Part shown: positions 12,260 through 22,627 of the stretch, one piece after another
How the letters are laid out: each line of letters begins with the position of its first letter
Position numbering within the stretch: position 1 is the first letter of the stretch
From: Pyropia haitanensis
Taxonomy: Eukaryota > Rhodophyta > Bangiophyceae > Bangiales > Bangiaceae
Direction of reading: 5' to 3'
Assembly (NCBI GenBank): GCA_008729055.1
Contig: SDUX01000006.1
Coordinates: 3,830,734-3,894,733, forward strand
Length of the DNA: 64,000 bases
Notes under the pieces: generated by a model
Seen by the model: only the letters and a program-made list of their open reading frames with translations
The model's database searches: none
Told to the model about the DNA's origin: nothing
Made by a program: the position numbers and the translations under genes

Positions 12260-13120
12260 TGTAAGGATATGCCCCTTAAATCCCCAAGACTGGAGCCTAG
12301 GGGATAAGGACTGGGGCCTCTCCTTCCCTGTCCTTCTCAGCCAACTCCTTCCAAGACGCATCAACTCCAAAGTAATCTGGGGCATGCCGCGGTGTCCGTC
12401 CGATAATCTACTACTAACGGACGGTCAGCACGGGAGCCGCGGATTGGCTAACCGACACTACCCTGACTCATCTGCCGACGGGTACAGTCTCCAACGGATC
12501 AACGGACTAACGGACCAAAAGACGAGCCACAGCTCTGACGCGTCAGCAAGCCGGAACAATCTCCCCGTGGACCAATGGGAGCGACAAGACTTGCTGACCC
12601 ACGGGAGATATTCGACCCGAAGACTGGCGTCTGCTTACACGCCTCTGAGGCTTTTCGGGTCGAATGGCGCGTGGGGCCAGCCGCGCGGCGCTACGAGCGC
12701 CGCACACCGTCCCCCCCCCGTTTGGGGCTTTCTGGTGGGGCGCCTTGGGGCGCACACGCCCACCCTTGCTTTGTTCTGAGAGCCCATGCTTTGTTTTGAG
12801 AGCTTTGGTGCCGTCCACCGGCACGACGGGCAATCGCATGCTTTGGGGCACCCTGGGTGCCCCCCTGGGGGTATATAATGCGTGAGTGTGAGCGCCACCG
12901 GGAGAGACCTCGGGGGAAGAACCACAGACAGAGACACAAAGACCTCCTTTACCTTCGGCCCCCTCGACCCTCCCCGACGTCACGCCCATCCTCTTCCCCA
13001 CCCCCATCACCGTCATCCCACCCGTCACCTTCCCCGCGCCCGGCATCCTCATTGGTGCACGGGTTGCTGACACCGGCGCCAGTACGTTGAGGGCTGCCCG
13101 TGTGTGGGTGGTACCTCACA
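12260..13120 (+). repeat. 5' LTR of element B
   Basis: Begins TGTAAGGATATG, ends GGTACCTCACA. A TATATAA box lies at 12872-12878, and the segment after it contains GAGAGACC and CACAGACAGAG. Confidence 0.95.
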
Positions 13121-13122
13121 TG

Positions 13123-13140
13123 TGGTAGCTTCAGATAGTT
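13123..13140 (+). promoter_or_regulatory. Primer binding site of element B
   Basis: TGGTAGCTTCAGATAG starts two bases after the LTR. The first seven bases match the usual fungal initiator-tRNA primer start (TGGTAGC); the rest does not obviously match. Confidence 0.55.
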
Positions 13141-13321
13141 TGACTTCCTCTTGGCGGTGACGTTGCGATTCCGTCCTGGATTTGGCCCTCCCTGTGTTTG
13201 TGCACTCGTGCTGCCCCCTGTGTTCGGCGTGCCTCGGGCATTGTAATGCGAACGCAGCGGGTTCCACGAATCACACCGAAAGAACACTGCCCTGACACTG
13301 CCCTGGTGGCCCCTGTCACGG

Positions 13322-13996
13322 TTTTTTTTCTTTTGGTCGACTGATTGTCGAAACCCAGTGAGTGCCAAATCAGGTTCGGAATTTTCTTCCTCGGCGTTGG
13401 CGGACGCCCCGACTTCCTCGGCGGCGACGGCGCGCCCCCCGACGGCGCGCGGCACCCCGGCGGCGCGCGGCACCGCGGCGGCGCGCGACACCGCGGCGGC
13501 ACGTGGCACCCCGGCGGGCGCATCCACGTCATCCTCTGTGGCGGCGACGGCCGCATCGGCGGCGCCAGCCGCATCCAAGCCCCCCCTCTCGCGCAAGGGT
13601 AAGGGCCCGGCCACGTCAGGACCGGCGGTCCCAGCCAACCGGCGCCTGCTGCTGCCCGCGCAGGATCCGGCCCGGCGCTACATCGCGCCGCCGGCCCCAC
13701 GAATCGGCCACATCCGACCGACGACCGCGCGCGCAGCAGAGCAGCGAGAGCAGCGCCGGATCGCCAAGACCATCCCCAAGGGCAAATACGTTTGCAAGCC
13801 GTGCGGTGTGCGTTGCAACAGCCTGACAGTGCTGCGCGACCATCGCTGGTCGCGGCGCCACCGCAATACGGTCAACCGTCCAGCGACCCGCCCTCGTTGC
13901 GACGTGTGCGATCGCGAATTTGAGACGGTCGAGCACTTCGAACGCCACCAGCGTGGCAAGGATCACCACCGCACGCTGGCGCGCCGCACCGACTGA
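13322..13996 (+). CDS. Two-finger C2H2 zinc-finger ORF upstream of gag in element B
   Basis: An open frame ends at the TGA at 13994-13996. Its first half is Ala/Thr/Pro/Arg low complexity. The C-terminal third is a compact basic module with two fingers: CKPCGVRC-x8-LRDHRWSRRH (C-x2-C...H-x5-H type) and CDVCDREFETVEHFERHQRGKDHH. Fingers with this spacing resemble U1-like/matrin or RNA- and DNA-binding C2H2 domains. The frame contains no ATG at all; the first candidate codon with good context is GTG at 13358, so expression would need splicing from upstream or a non-AUG start. An ORF in the leader before gag is unusual for Ty3/gypsy. It could bind the element's own RNA or DNA, or be captured host sequence. 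Confidence 0.6.
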   Translation, partial: FFFFWSTDCRNPVSAKSGSEFSSSALADAPTSSAATARPPTARGTPAARGTAAARDTAAARGTPAGASTSSSVAATAASAAPAASKPPLSRKGKGPATSGPAVPANRRLLLPAQDPARRYIAPPAPRIGHIRPTTARAAEQREQRRIAKTIPKGKYVCKPCGVRCNSLTVLRDHRWSRRHRNTVNRPATRPRCDVCDREFETVEHFERHQRGKDHHRTLARRTD

Positions 13997-14360
13997 CACC
14001 TCGCAACACCCCCCAGGATCTGTGCAAGAGACGCGATTTTCCCCCTTTGATCCCCCCGCGTGGAAATCCGGCACGACCCGACTCGGGCCCGTGCGCGGCG
14101 GCCGGCGGGAAAATCCGATTGCGTGATTTGAGTCTTCGAATTCTGCTTCATCGCATCGCTTGTGACCCATCAAATAGTGTTGTCCATCTTTGGAAACGTG
14201 GTAGCCACGACGGCCACGCTTGTCCAGAGCTAGTGCAGCACTATTTTGCTTGGTCAAATTAACTTGCACATCTTGTAAGACTTGCCCCGTGCTCTGCCGG
14301 AGTAAGTCAAACCGGATCTGTTGGGTTAATTTGATTGTTGCGGACCTCACCCAGGACGCA

Positions 14361-15239
14361 ATGGACCCCCCGAATCCTGCGACTGTAAGCCCGATTAATC
14401 CGGGAACGGCCTCAACCGCACCCTCCGCGGAGTCATGGAATCAACTTACAGCGTTCGTCTCGCAGATGAGCGCCGAGCTCGAGGCTCATAAGGTTGAATT
14501 GGCGGACGCCAAGAAACAGCTGTCCGACGCCAAGGCTAAGGCCTCGAGTGGAGGCGCGACGACTGCGAGGCCGAATAAGCCCGCGCTGTTCTCTGGCAAG
14601 CCCGGGACAATTGAAGCATGGTGCTCGCACATGGACTCATATGTGCGACTGACTGACCCTGACGAAGCGTGTCGGATCGCCTGCACCTACCTGGACGGTG
14701 AAGCGTTCACCTGGTGGCATACCTACAGTCGGACGACGGCGGTCCCCGACTGGGCTACCTTTCGGGCTGCGCTCATCCGTCGCTTCAGCCCTCTGAACAA
14801 GACGCAGGCGGCGCGGGAAAAGCTGCACTCATGGCGCCAAATCAAGGACGTCGGGACGTTCAACAGGACTTTCCTGAGCGTCCTCTTGGACATCCCGGAC
14901 ATCACCGAAGCGGAAAAGATCGACCGCTATAGCCGAGGCCTGAAGCGCGACATCTGGCAGGCACTGTGCCTCAAGACGTACACCGATCTTGAATCACTGA
15001 TGACGGACGCCCTGCGCGTGGAAGCGGCCAAGGCTGGAGTGTCCCGTATCACCAGCAATGTTAACAGCACTTCTGGCAAGCCACCGACGATGGGCGTTGT
15101 CCCGATGGACATTTCCAGCATCAAGATCGAAAAGCTGACGCCAGACGAACGCCAGCGCTGCATGCGCGAGGGTCTCTGCCTTCGCTGTCGCGAGAAAGGA
15201 CACATGGCTAAGGACTGCCCAAAAGGCCAGCGGAACTGA
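14361..15239 (+). CDS. gag: Gag of element B
   Basis: A 292-residue Gag, starting at the first in-frame ATG ([11 protein letters not shown]). It has a short coiled coil (about residues 30-60), then the retrotransposon-gag core ([15 protein letters not shown]...[13 protein letters not shown]), and ends with one zinc knuckle [14 protein letters not shown] of the C-x2-C-x4-H-x4-C type that packages element RNA. The CCCAAAA heptamer at 15218-15224, within the last codons, positions ribosomes for a -1 shift into pol. Confidence 0.9.
   Translation: MDPPNPATVSPINPGTASTAPSAESWNQLTAFVSQMSAELEAHKVELADAKKQLSDAKAKASSGGATTARPNKPALFSGKPGTIEAWCSHMDSYVRLTDPDEACRIACTYLDGEAFTWWHTYSRTTAVPDWATFRAALIRRFSPLNKTQAAREKLHSWRQIKDVGTFNRTFLSVLLDIPDITEAEKIDRYSRGLKRDIWQALCLKTYTDLESLMTDALRVEAAKAGVSRITSNVNSTSGKPPTMGVVPMDISSIKIEKLTPDERQRCMREGLCLRCREKGHMAKDCPKGQRN
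15218..15224 (+). promoter_or_regulatory. Candidate -1 ribosomal frameshift site, gag to pol
   Basis: C CCA AAA fits the X XXY YYZ rule in the gag frame, 12 nt before the gag stop at 15237. A slip of one base back leads directly into the pol frame, which is open from here to 16676. I did not identify a downstream pseudoknot. Confidence 0.6.
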
Positions 15240-18200
15240 AGCAGCAACAATCCTCAACATCTGTGAAAGACGCTCCTTCGGTTCCTGAAAATATGTCGTC
15301 ACCATTTGAAGGCCCGCGACTCGGGCTTCTGCTTTCTACTGCTTCTGTCAATGGAAAAGCTGTTAAGGTGCTGTTCGACGACGGATCTCCCATCAACGTC
15401 GTCTCAAGGCGCCTCGTTACCTCCTTGCATGTGAAAACGAAAGGAACGGACTTTGCGGCAAGCATGCCCGATGGCCGCTCCCATGTCCTCGCTGAAACCG
15501 TTGACCCTCTTGAGATTCACATCGGACCGTACCAAGAGCGACTTCGGTTTGCTGTTTGTGAATTGAGCGCGTACGACCTCATCCTGGGAAAGAAGTGGCG
15601 CGATGACAAGGACGCCAAAATCAACAACAAGAAAAACAAGATCTCCTTCAAGTTCAACCACAAGAACATTTCTATCACTGCCTCCCTCAAGAAGCCCGAA
15701 GCTCTGATCAGTCGGCAACGCCTTGCTCGGGACCTCGTTCAAAGGTGCCCTGTTTTTGCCATCTACCTGCAGTCGGAAGATCCCTCTAGCACCTTCGACA
15801 TTAACGCCATTACGATGGGACAAGGCGAAGACAAGAAAGAAGTTCAAGAGATTCTCAAAGAGTACGCTGACGTCTTCCCAGACGAGCTCCCCGACGGACT
15901 CCCTCCTGAGCGCAGTCACAAATTTAGCATCAAGCTGACCGACGACGCCCAACCGCGTCGTAGCGGAATTTACCGACTAGCCGAATGGGAACTCGAAGAA
16001 CTCAAGACTCAACTGGCCGGCCTCATAAGGAAGGGATTCATCCAACCAAGCACCTCACCGTGGGGCTCTTCCGTCCTCTTTGCGGCGAAGAAGGACGGTG
16101 GCTGGCGAATGTGCATCGACTACAGGGCCCTCAACAAGGCTACTATCAAGAACGCGTACCCACTACCACGCATCGACGACATCTTTGACCAACTGCGAAA
16201 GGCCAAGTACTTTACAAAGATCGACCTCCGCTCTGGCTATCACCAGATTCGCCTTGACCCAGAAACAATACCTTTGACGGCGTTTCGAACCAAGTACGGA
16301 TTCTATGAGTTCACCGTCGTACCCTTTGGTCTGACAAATGCACCCGCGGTCTTCATGAACCTAATGAACGATGTCTTCCGACCCTATCTGTACGACTTCA
16401 TCTGTGTCTACCTCGACGACATCCTAGTCTACAGCGAAACTTACGACGATCACCTCAAGCACCTACGATTAGCACTCGAGAAATTACGAGGACACAAGCT
16501 CTACGCCAAGCTGAGCAAGTGCCAGTTCGCTCGAACTACTGTGGACTACCTTGGCCACGTCATCTCCGAGAAAGGCTTCTCTATGGAAGACTACAAGGTC
16601 CAAGCCATCCGTACGTGGGCAACACCGAGGAGCAAAAAGGATGTACAATCTTTCCTCGGTATGGTCAACTTCTATTGAAGATTCATCAAGGGAATGGCTG
16701 CCGTAGCTACGCCGCTAACGAGGCTGACTGGGAATGTCGACTTCGAGTGGACACCCGACGCCCAGAAAGCCTTTGAGCAGCTGCAGGACCTAACGACAAG
16801 CGCACCGGTGCTAAGGCCTTTCGACAAGAGATACCCAATCTACGTGTCTACAGATGCCAGCGGGTATGCTGTGGGCGCAGTCCTTGAGCAAGATGATGGA
16901 CGCGGACGGCGTCCAGTGGCGTACTTCTCGTTAACCCTCAACATCCACGAGCAGCGCTACAGCATTCGTGAAAGAGAACTGCTTGCAGTCGTACAAGCTA
17001 TCCGGCATTGGCGCTGCTACCTCTACGGAAGACCCTTTGAGGTCCACACCGACCATGAGTCCCTGAGATACCTAAGCACCCAAGAGAAGCTGAACGATCG
17101 CCAAGTCAAGTGGCTGGAGTTTCTGGACCAGTTCCAGTTCAAGATTGTCCCAATCATGGGCACTTCGAACCCCGTGGCTGATGCCCTTTCCAGGCAGCCA
17201 CAAGATGCTCCCGACAAGCACGCCCCCAATCAAGACCTTCTTAGTCGCGTGCTGACCAAGACCATTGAAGAACTCCCCAAGAAAACTGAAATCAACAACC
17301 TCATGACCATCAACCAAAGTGATCAAGACCTTGCCACCTTAAGACAAGAGTACGACGCGGACCCCGAGTTTGCCGACCTAGTCAAAGACCCGGTATCTCC
17401 CTACCGGCTACACATGAGGTTGTTGAAACGAGGTGACCGTACGTGTATCCCCGTCGGTACTCTACGCCAAAGACTACTCCACGACTACCATGATGTCCCG
17501 TGCCAAGGGCACATGGGAGTCAAGAAAACAACCAAGGTTATCTCTTCCAAGTACTACTGGAAGACAATGCGGAAAGACATCCAAAGATACGTACAAACAT
17601 GTGATTTGTGCCAGCGGAACAAGGCTAGCACCCATTCACCTCTGGGTCACCTCAAACCCTTGGACCCCCCGAGCCAACGATGGGCAAGTGTCTCCATGGA
17701 CTTTATCACGCCTCTTCCTCTGACTCCAAGAGGCCACAACGGGATTTACGTCGTTGTCGACCGCCTCTCTAAGATGCTTCGCCTCGCCCCTATGAAGCCA
17801 GACTGTACGGCGCCAGTCGCAGCTCAGCTCTACCATGATCACGTCTATCGACACCACGGACTCCCAGCTGATGTTGTCTGCGACAGGGACCGCATTTTCT
17901 TCTCCAACTTCTGGCAGTCGCTCACGGAGATTCTCAAGGTCAAGATCAAGGCCTCTTCAGCGTACCACCCGCAAACCGACGGACAAACTGAGATCATGAA
18001 CAAGAAGATCGAAGAAATCCTGCGAAACTTTGTCAACCATCACCAAGGCGATTGGGACCTCTTTCTGGTTGCTGCCGAAGTAGCCTACAACCGGTCGCCA
18101 AATGCTGTTACAACGTACTCCCCTTTCTTCCTGAACTACGGATTCGAACCTAAGACGGTACCAATGGACATCCTCGAAAACTCAGAGTCAAGCATGCCTG

Positions 18201-18754
18201 CAGTGTCTGACTGGCTAAGCGGTCTCCAACATGCTCAAGAGACTGCCATCTCAGCCATCAAGAGTGCAAATGAGGCGCGCTCGGCGTACGCAAATCGCCA
18301 TCGCCGACCTTGCAAGATCGCCGTGGACGATCTGGTGCTACTAAGTACCAAACACCTTATGCCAGATGCTTTCCAAGGCGCTCGCAAGCTGATGCCCAAG
18401 TACTCAGGACCGTACCGCGTCACTGAGAGTATCAACGATGTGACGTTCCGCCTGGATCTTCCCCAAGCGGTGCTCGATCGCAAGGTTCACAACGCCTTTC
18501 ATGCGAGCTTGCTGAAGCCGTACCGCGCTGATCCTTATGGCCGACTTCCTCCCGTTCCGCCTCCGGTGGCATTTCCGGACGGTTCTGTCGAGTACGAAGT
18601 CGACTCCATTATAAGGTCACGAAAGCGCCGTGGACGACTACAGTACCTGGTCAAGTGGAAAGGCTGTGACGTCAGCGAGAACTCCTGGCTGACCAAGCAA
18701 GACCTTGCGAACGCACCTGAGGTGTTGGACGCTTTCCTGCGCCGCGCGTCCTAA
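15225..18754 (+). pseudogene. pol: Pol of element B, one nonsense codon
   Basis: The polyprotein lies in the -1 frame relative to gag. In order it holds a retropepsin-like domain ([13 protein letters not shown], with DDG where DSG/DTG is usual), reverse transcriptase with VYLDD near 16410, RNase H (YVSTDASGYAVG...TDHESLRYL), integrase with an HHCC finger (CDLCQRN near 17610) and DDE core (SMDFITPLP, VCDRDRIFF, HPQTDGQTE), and a C-terminal chromodomain (YEVDSIIRSRKRRG...YLVKWKG) that would target chromatin. A TGA at 16676-16678 interrupts the end of RT within NFY-stop-RFIK. Relatives have Arg there, so CGA to TGA is the likely change. The downstream frame is otherwise open to TAA at 18752. Confidence 0.9.
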
Positions 18755-18765
18755 GGGGGGGGAGG
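18753..18765 (+). promoter_or_regulatory. Polypurine tract of element B
   Basis: AAGGGGGGGGAGG directly before the 3' LTR, the expected primer for plus-strand DNA. Confidence 0.85.
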
Positions 18766-19626
18766 TGTAAGGATATGCCCCTTAAATCCCCAAGACTGGA
18801 GCCTAGGGGATAAGGACTGGGGCCTCTCCTTCCCTGTCCTTGTCAGCCAACTTCTTCCAAGACGCATCAACTCCAAAGTAATCTGGGGCATGCCGCGGTG
18901 TCCGTCCGATAATCTACTACTAACGGACGGTCAGCACGGGAGCCGCGGATTGGCTAACCGACACTACCCTGACTCATCTGCCGACGGGTACAGTCTCCAA
19001 CGGATCAACGGACTAACGGACCAAAAGACGAGCCACATCTCTGACGCGTCAGCAAGCCGGAACAATCTCCCCGTGGACCAATGGGAGCGACAAGACTTGC
19101 TGACCCACGGGAGATATTCGACCCGAAGACTGGCGTCTGCTTACACGCCTCTGAGGCTTTTCGGGTCGAATGGCGCGTGGGGCCAGCCGCGCGGCGCTAC
19201 GAGCGCCGCACACCGTCCCCCCCCCGTTTGGGGCTTTCTGGTGGGGCGCCTTGGGGCGCACACGCCCACCCTTGCTTTGTTCTGAGAGCCCATGCTTTGT
19301 TTTGAGAGCTTTGGTGCCGTCCACCGGCACGACGGGCAATCGCATGCTTTGGGGCACCCTGGGTGCCCCCCTGGGGGTATATAATGCGTGAGTGTGAGCG
19401 CCACCGGGAGAGACCTCGGGGGAAGAACCACAGACAGAGACACAAAGACCTCCTTTACCTTCGGCCCCCTCGACCCTCCCCGACGTCACGCCCATCCTCT
19501 TCCCCACCCCCATCACCGTCATCCCACCCGTCACCTTCCCCGCGCCCGGCATCCTCATTGGTGCACGGGTTGCTGACACCGGCGCCAGTACGTTGAGGGC
19601 TGCCCGTGTGTGGGTGGTACCTCACA
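18766..19626 (+). repeat. 3' LTR of element B
   Basis: Same length (861 bp) and nearly identical to the 5' LTR. TATATAA lies at 19378-19384. Followed by the CCCAG duplication. Confidence 0.95.
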
Positions 19627-19631
19627 CCCAG

Positions 19632-21786
19632 CCGCTTGTCGGCTCCCCCCACCCTGCCCTGCCGCAATCTTCCGCGTCCTGTACGTTCGCGCCGCGGCGC
19701 CGCAGCGGTTCTCCGCTCCATCCCCGGCTCGGTGTGGCTTGATGCTGGCCGCTGTTGAAGGTCAACAGTGGAGAGGACGCCACCGTCCCCGTCCGCACTG
19801 CCTCACGCCTTGGCCGCTGGGTGAGAGCAAAGTCCTTGGTTTACTCACAGCTCTCTCCCACGCCCCCGTGCCTCTCTCTGGTAATACACACACGCGTCGC
19901 GGTCCTCGTGCCTAGTCCCTCACTCGCGCTCCCACCCGGGGCTCCATAGCCCCTCCAGACGGTCCCTCCCGGGGCCACACGCCCCTCCATGCAATTCTCT
20001 CCGGACTGCTCCTGACGCCTCGCGCCCCGTGCAGCACGCGTGGCACGCGCCAGGCGGACCCCATGCAGCACCGTGCGCGCGGCACCGCTCCCAGCCGCCC
20101 AGCGCCCCTCGTGACGTGGCGTGGCGCGTGCGGCGGGCGCGCAGCGGGCACCGCCCCCACGCAGCCGCCCCCACTCAGCGTCCGACCGACTGCCTCGGCC
20201 TTCTCAGGATGGGCCCTGTCGCCGCGCATCCTGCCCAGCGGGTGTGGCTCCTTGGGTGTCCGCGAACAGAGCCCTGGCCGCTGGCCCCGCTCTCCCCACT
20301 CCCTTCGGCCGCCGGCCCCGGCCGCCCGGGCGCCGCGCACGGCTCGCTGCAGGCCAGTGCGCCTCGCGGGGCGGCACTGGCCGGGTCGGCCAGCCCCGCC
20401 GCAATCGGTGAAACGCCCCACTTACCCCGCCCGACACTAGAGTTGTGAGTGGTTGCTTTGTAGAGGTTACGGTAGGGCGTCCGGGGGAGTTAGTTATGAC
20501 CTGGCGAGGGCAGGCGGGGTGGAGATCCGACAGAGAGTCTCGGCGGATCTTGAGACGGTACGCCGGCGGGTACTTCCCGCCGGCGGGCGAGGCGGACCGG
20601 CGGCCGGCCACGGCCGGCACGTTCCTTCGCCCTTGCGTGTGCCCTCTCTCTCCGCTGGCAGACCCATCTGCGACGCAGTCGAGGTGGGCGCGGGAGCTGG
20701 TCACGCTCGGGCGCTGGACCCGCCGCCTTGGCGGCGTGACTCTTCTTCGTTTTGCTGCACCTGCCAGCCCCTGAGCGGTGCCGGGGTGAGGGCGCTTTGC
20801 TCGTCTTCGGGGTGACCCCTGCACGGGGCCCCCGGTGATGTCGTCGTCGGGGTCGGGCTCGGACACCCCCCCCAGTTGTCAGCCGGCCCTTGCGGCGCGC
20901 ACTGCGGGGGAGGCTACAGTCCCCGGCCGCGGCGGGCTCGCACGGCCTGGCTGCTGAATAGCCGGACTCGCCGGGACCTGTTCCAGACCGGCGCTGCGAT
21001 CGCGGCCCAACGGGAGGCGCGCCGGGCCGCTGCATCGGCCCGGGCGGCGTCTGGCACGCGGGCGGCCGCTACTGCGCCCCCCGCGGCGCCTTTTGCGGCG
21101 GCGGCTTTCGCTCCGCCTCCCCCCTTTCCCGCCCCTGTTCCTGTCCCTCCTGCCCCGGCGGCCGGTCTGGCCGCCCCTCACTATGACGCGGGTGCGCACT
21201 TGGACCGCGCCGCGGCGCCGGGCGGCTGGGGCGCCCCCGGTGGTTTCGGGCTTGGCGGCGGCGGTGCGTTTTGTGACGAACCTTCTCGCCGCCCGTCCGG
21301 TGGCTGGGGCGGCGTTGGCGCCTCCGGCGGTCGCTGGAGCGGGGGCGGCGCCTTTGACGTGCGGTTTGACGATGGCGGCGACGTCGGGGACTACACCCGC
21401 GCTGCCGCCCGGATCGATCACTCACGCTATACCCGGAACATTGTACCGATAGCTGTGTCATGCTCTTGTTTTGGCTTCGCCCTGCTTTGGCCGCGGCATG
21501 TGGGTGATTGCTGCATTCTTCTCTCAGAGCGCAGTATGTCCGAGCGCATTGCTAGAATGCTGTGTTGAGCTTCATATTTTGGCTCTGTCAGTGTGCCCCT
21601 GCGCAAGGAATGTGGCATCCGCCTGCACCTGCCCATCCGTAACCACTGCGGCTATCATTTTCATGCGTAAAGCAGCTCTGTCGCTAGTGCGCATCAGGAA
21701 CTACTCGTCATGCGCTACGAGCCACACAAAAGCAAATGCAAAAGGACCACAGCTGTGCGTGACGTCCTGCTTGGGCACACGCACAC
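19632..21786. other. GC-rich DNA, continuation of the element B insertion target
   Basis: Removing element B joins this to the coding-like stretch ending at 12259 without a stop (the frame reads on through ACRLPPPCPAAIF). Beyond that, frames are Ala/Pro/Arg rich. A run at 21,180-21,450 (plus strand) starting MTRVRTWTAPRRR is protein-like but matches nothing I know. Nothing can be named here. Confidence 0.3.
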
Positions 21787-22609
21787 TGTGGTAGTTCTCT
21801 GGCCGTAGGCGGAGGAAAGAATATTACTTACCTTCCCAAAGGAGGATATGGAACCTCGGGTGTTAACCCCGAAACAACAACCGCAGGAGCTTTAGCCACC
21901 TTTTGGAACGGGGCCGTCCAAGACAAGAAGCGACGGGGTACAGTGCGTCTCCATTCATATCCCACCCTTTGGTCATCCCACGTGGCGCTGAATACGCAAC
22001 GCTGCAACTTACAGCACGCATGATCGTGCGATCACTGCATGTCTTTGATTGATCCGATTGTTTTTTGTGAAGAGAAGTGGGACATGGACCGGGCGGGATG
22101 TGAATGGAGACGCACTGTAACGAAAGGTTGATTTCTTTTTTTTAGGGGAAGCAGAGCCCCTCGCGCTTATAGACCCTCTCCTGCCCTCTGCCAGGGCCCG
22201 CCGAGGTGGCCCGACGGACGGGCCAGCACACATGCACACGAAAACTCCCATTCACATGCAAATGGAACCCTCAGGAACCCATGTGCACGCAAAATCCCTT
22301 CCAAAGGGGAATTCTCCTCACAATCGATAAGTACAAGTACAAGCCGGAATAATCCAGCAAGGGACGTCCTCGTCACCACTCCTCCGCGGGCCGTCAGAAA
22401 GTGGGATGGGCCAGATCGCCCGTCCCGTATCTGGGGTCCTCCACCCCGTCTTCCAGAAGGGTCGGCCGGGATGACCCGGCCGGCCTCACCCAACGCAGGG
22501 GCCATCCCCAGGCGGCCAGATTGGCCGCCGGGAGGGGTCGCCACCATCCGCCTCCCCAGATGGGGAGAAACCATTGGGCTAGGGGTGCGGGGTACAGACA
22601 ACCACCACA
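21787..22609 (-). repeat. Solo LTR, family A, with nested MITE
   Basis: TGTGG...CCACA ends with a perfect CACAC target duplication (21782-21786 and 22610-22614). The minus strand carries CTATAAGCG at the TATA position and the AATAATCCAGC / TACAAGTACAAGCC landmarks of the family. Removing the 177-bp MITE and one TA leaves 644 bp, matching the 637-640 bp of the other copies. It has no internal region, so it is a recombination product. Confidence 0.88.
21941..22117. mobile_element. Tc1/mariner-type MITE, 177 bp
   Basis: Terminal inverted repeats of about 27 bp begin CAGTGCGTCTCCATTCA and differ at only two positions between the ends. They are flanked by TA on both sides (21939-21940, 22118-22119). 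Size, CAGT termini and TA target duplication fit a non-autonomous Tc1/mariner derivative. It carries no coding capacity. Confidence 0.85.
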
Positions 22610-22627
22610 CACACGGCGGGTGCTCCA

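Larger units (their letters stand above)
12260..19626 (+). mobile_element. Ty3/gypsy chromodomain retrotransposon B
   Basis: A complete 7.37-kb insertion with 861-bp LTRs at 12260-13120 and 18766-19626 and a perfect CCCAG target duplication (12255-12259, 19627-19631). The order is LTR, primer binding site, C2H2 ORF, gag, protease/RT/RNase H/integrase/chromodomain, polypurine tract, LTR. I count about three differences between the LTRs (near 12336, 12346 and 12533), so the insertion is young. Pol carries one nonsense codon at 16676, so this copy is probably not autonomous as it stands. Confidence 0.95.
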
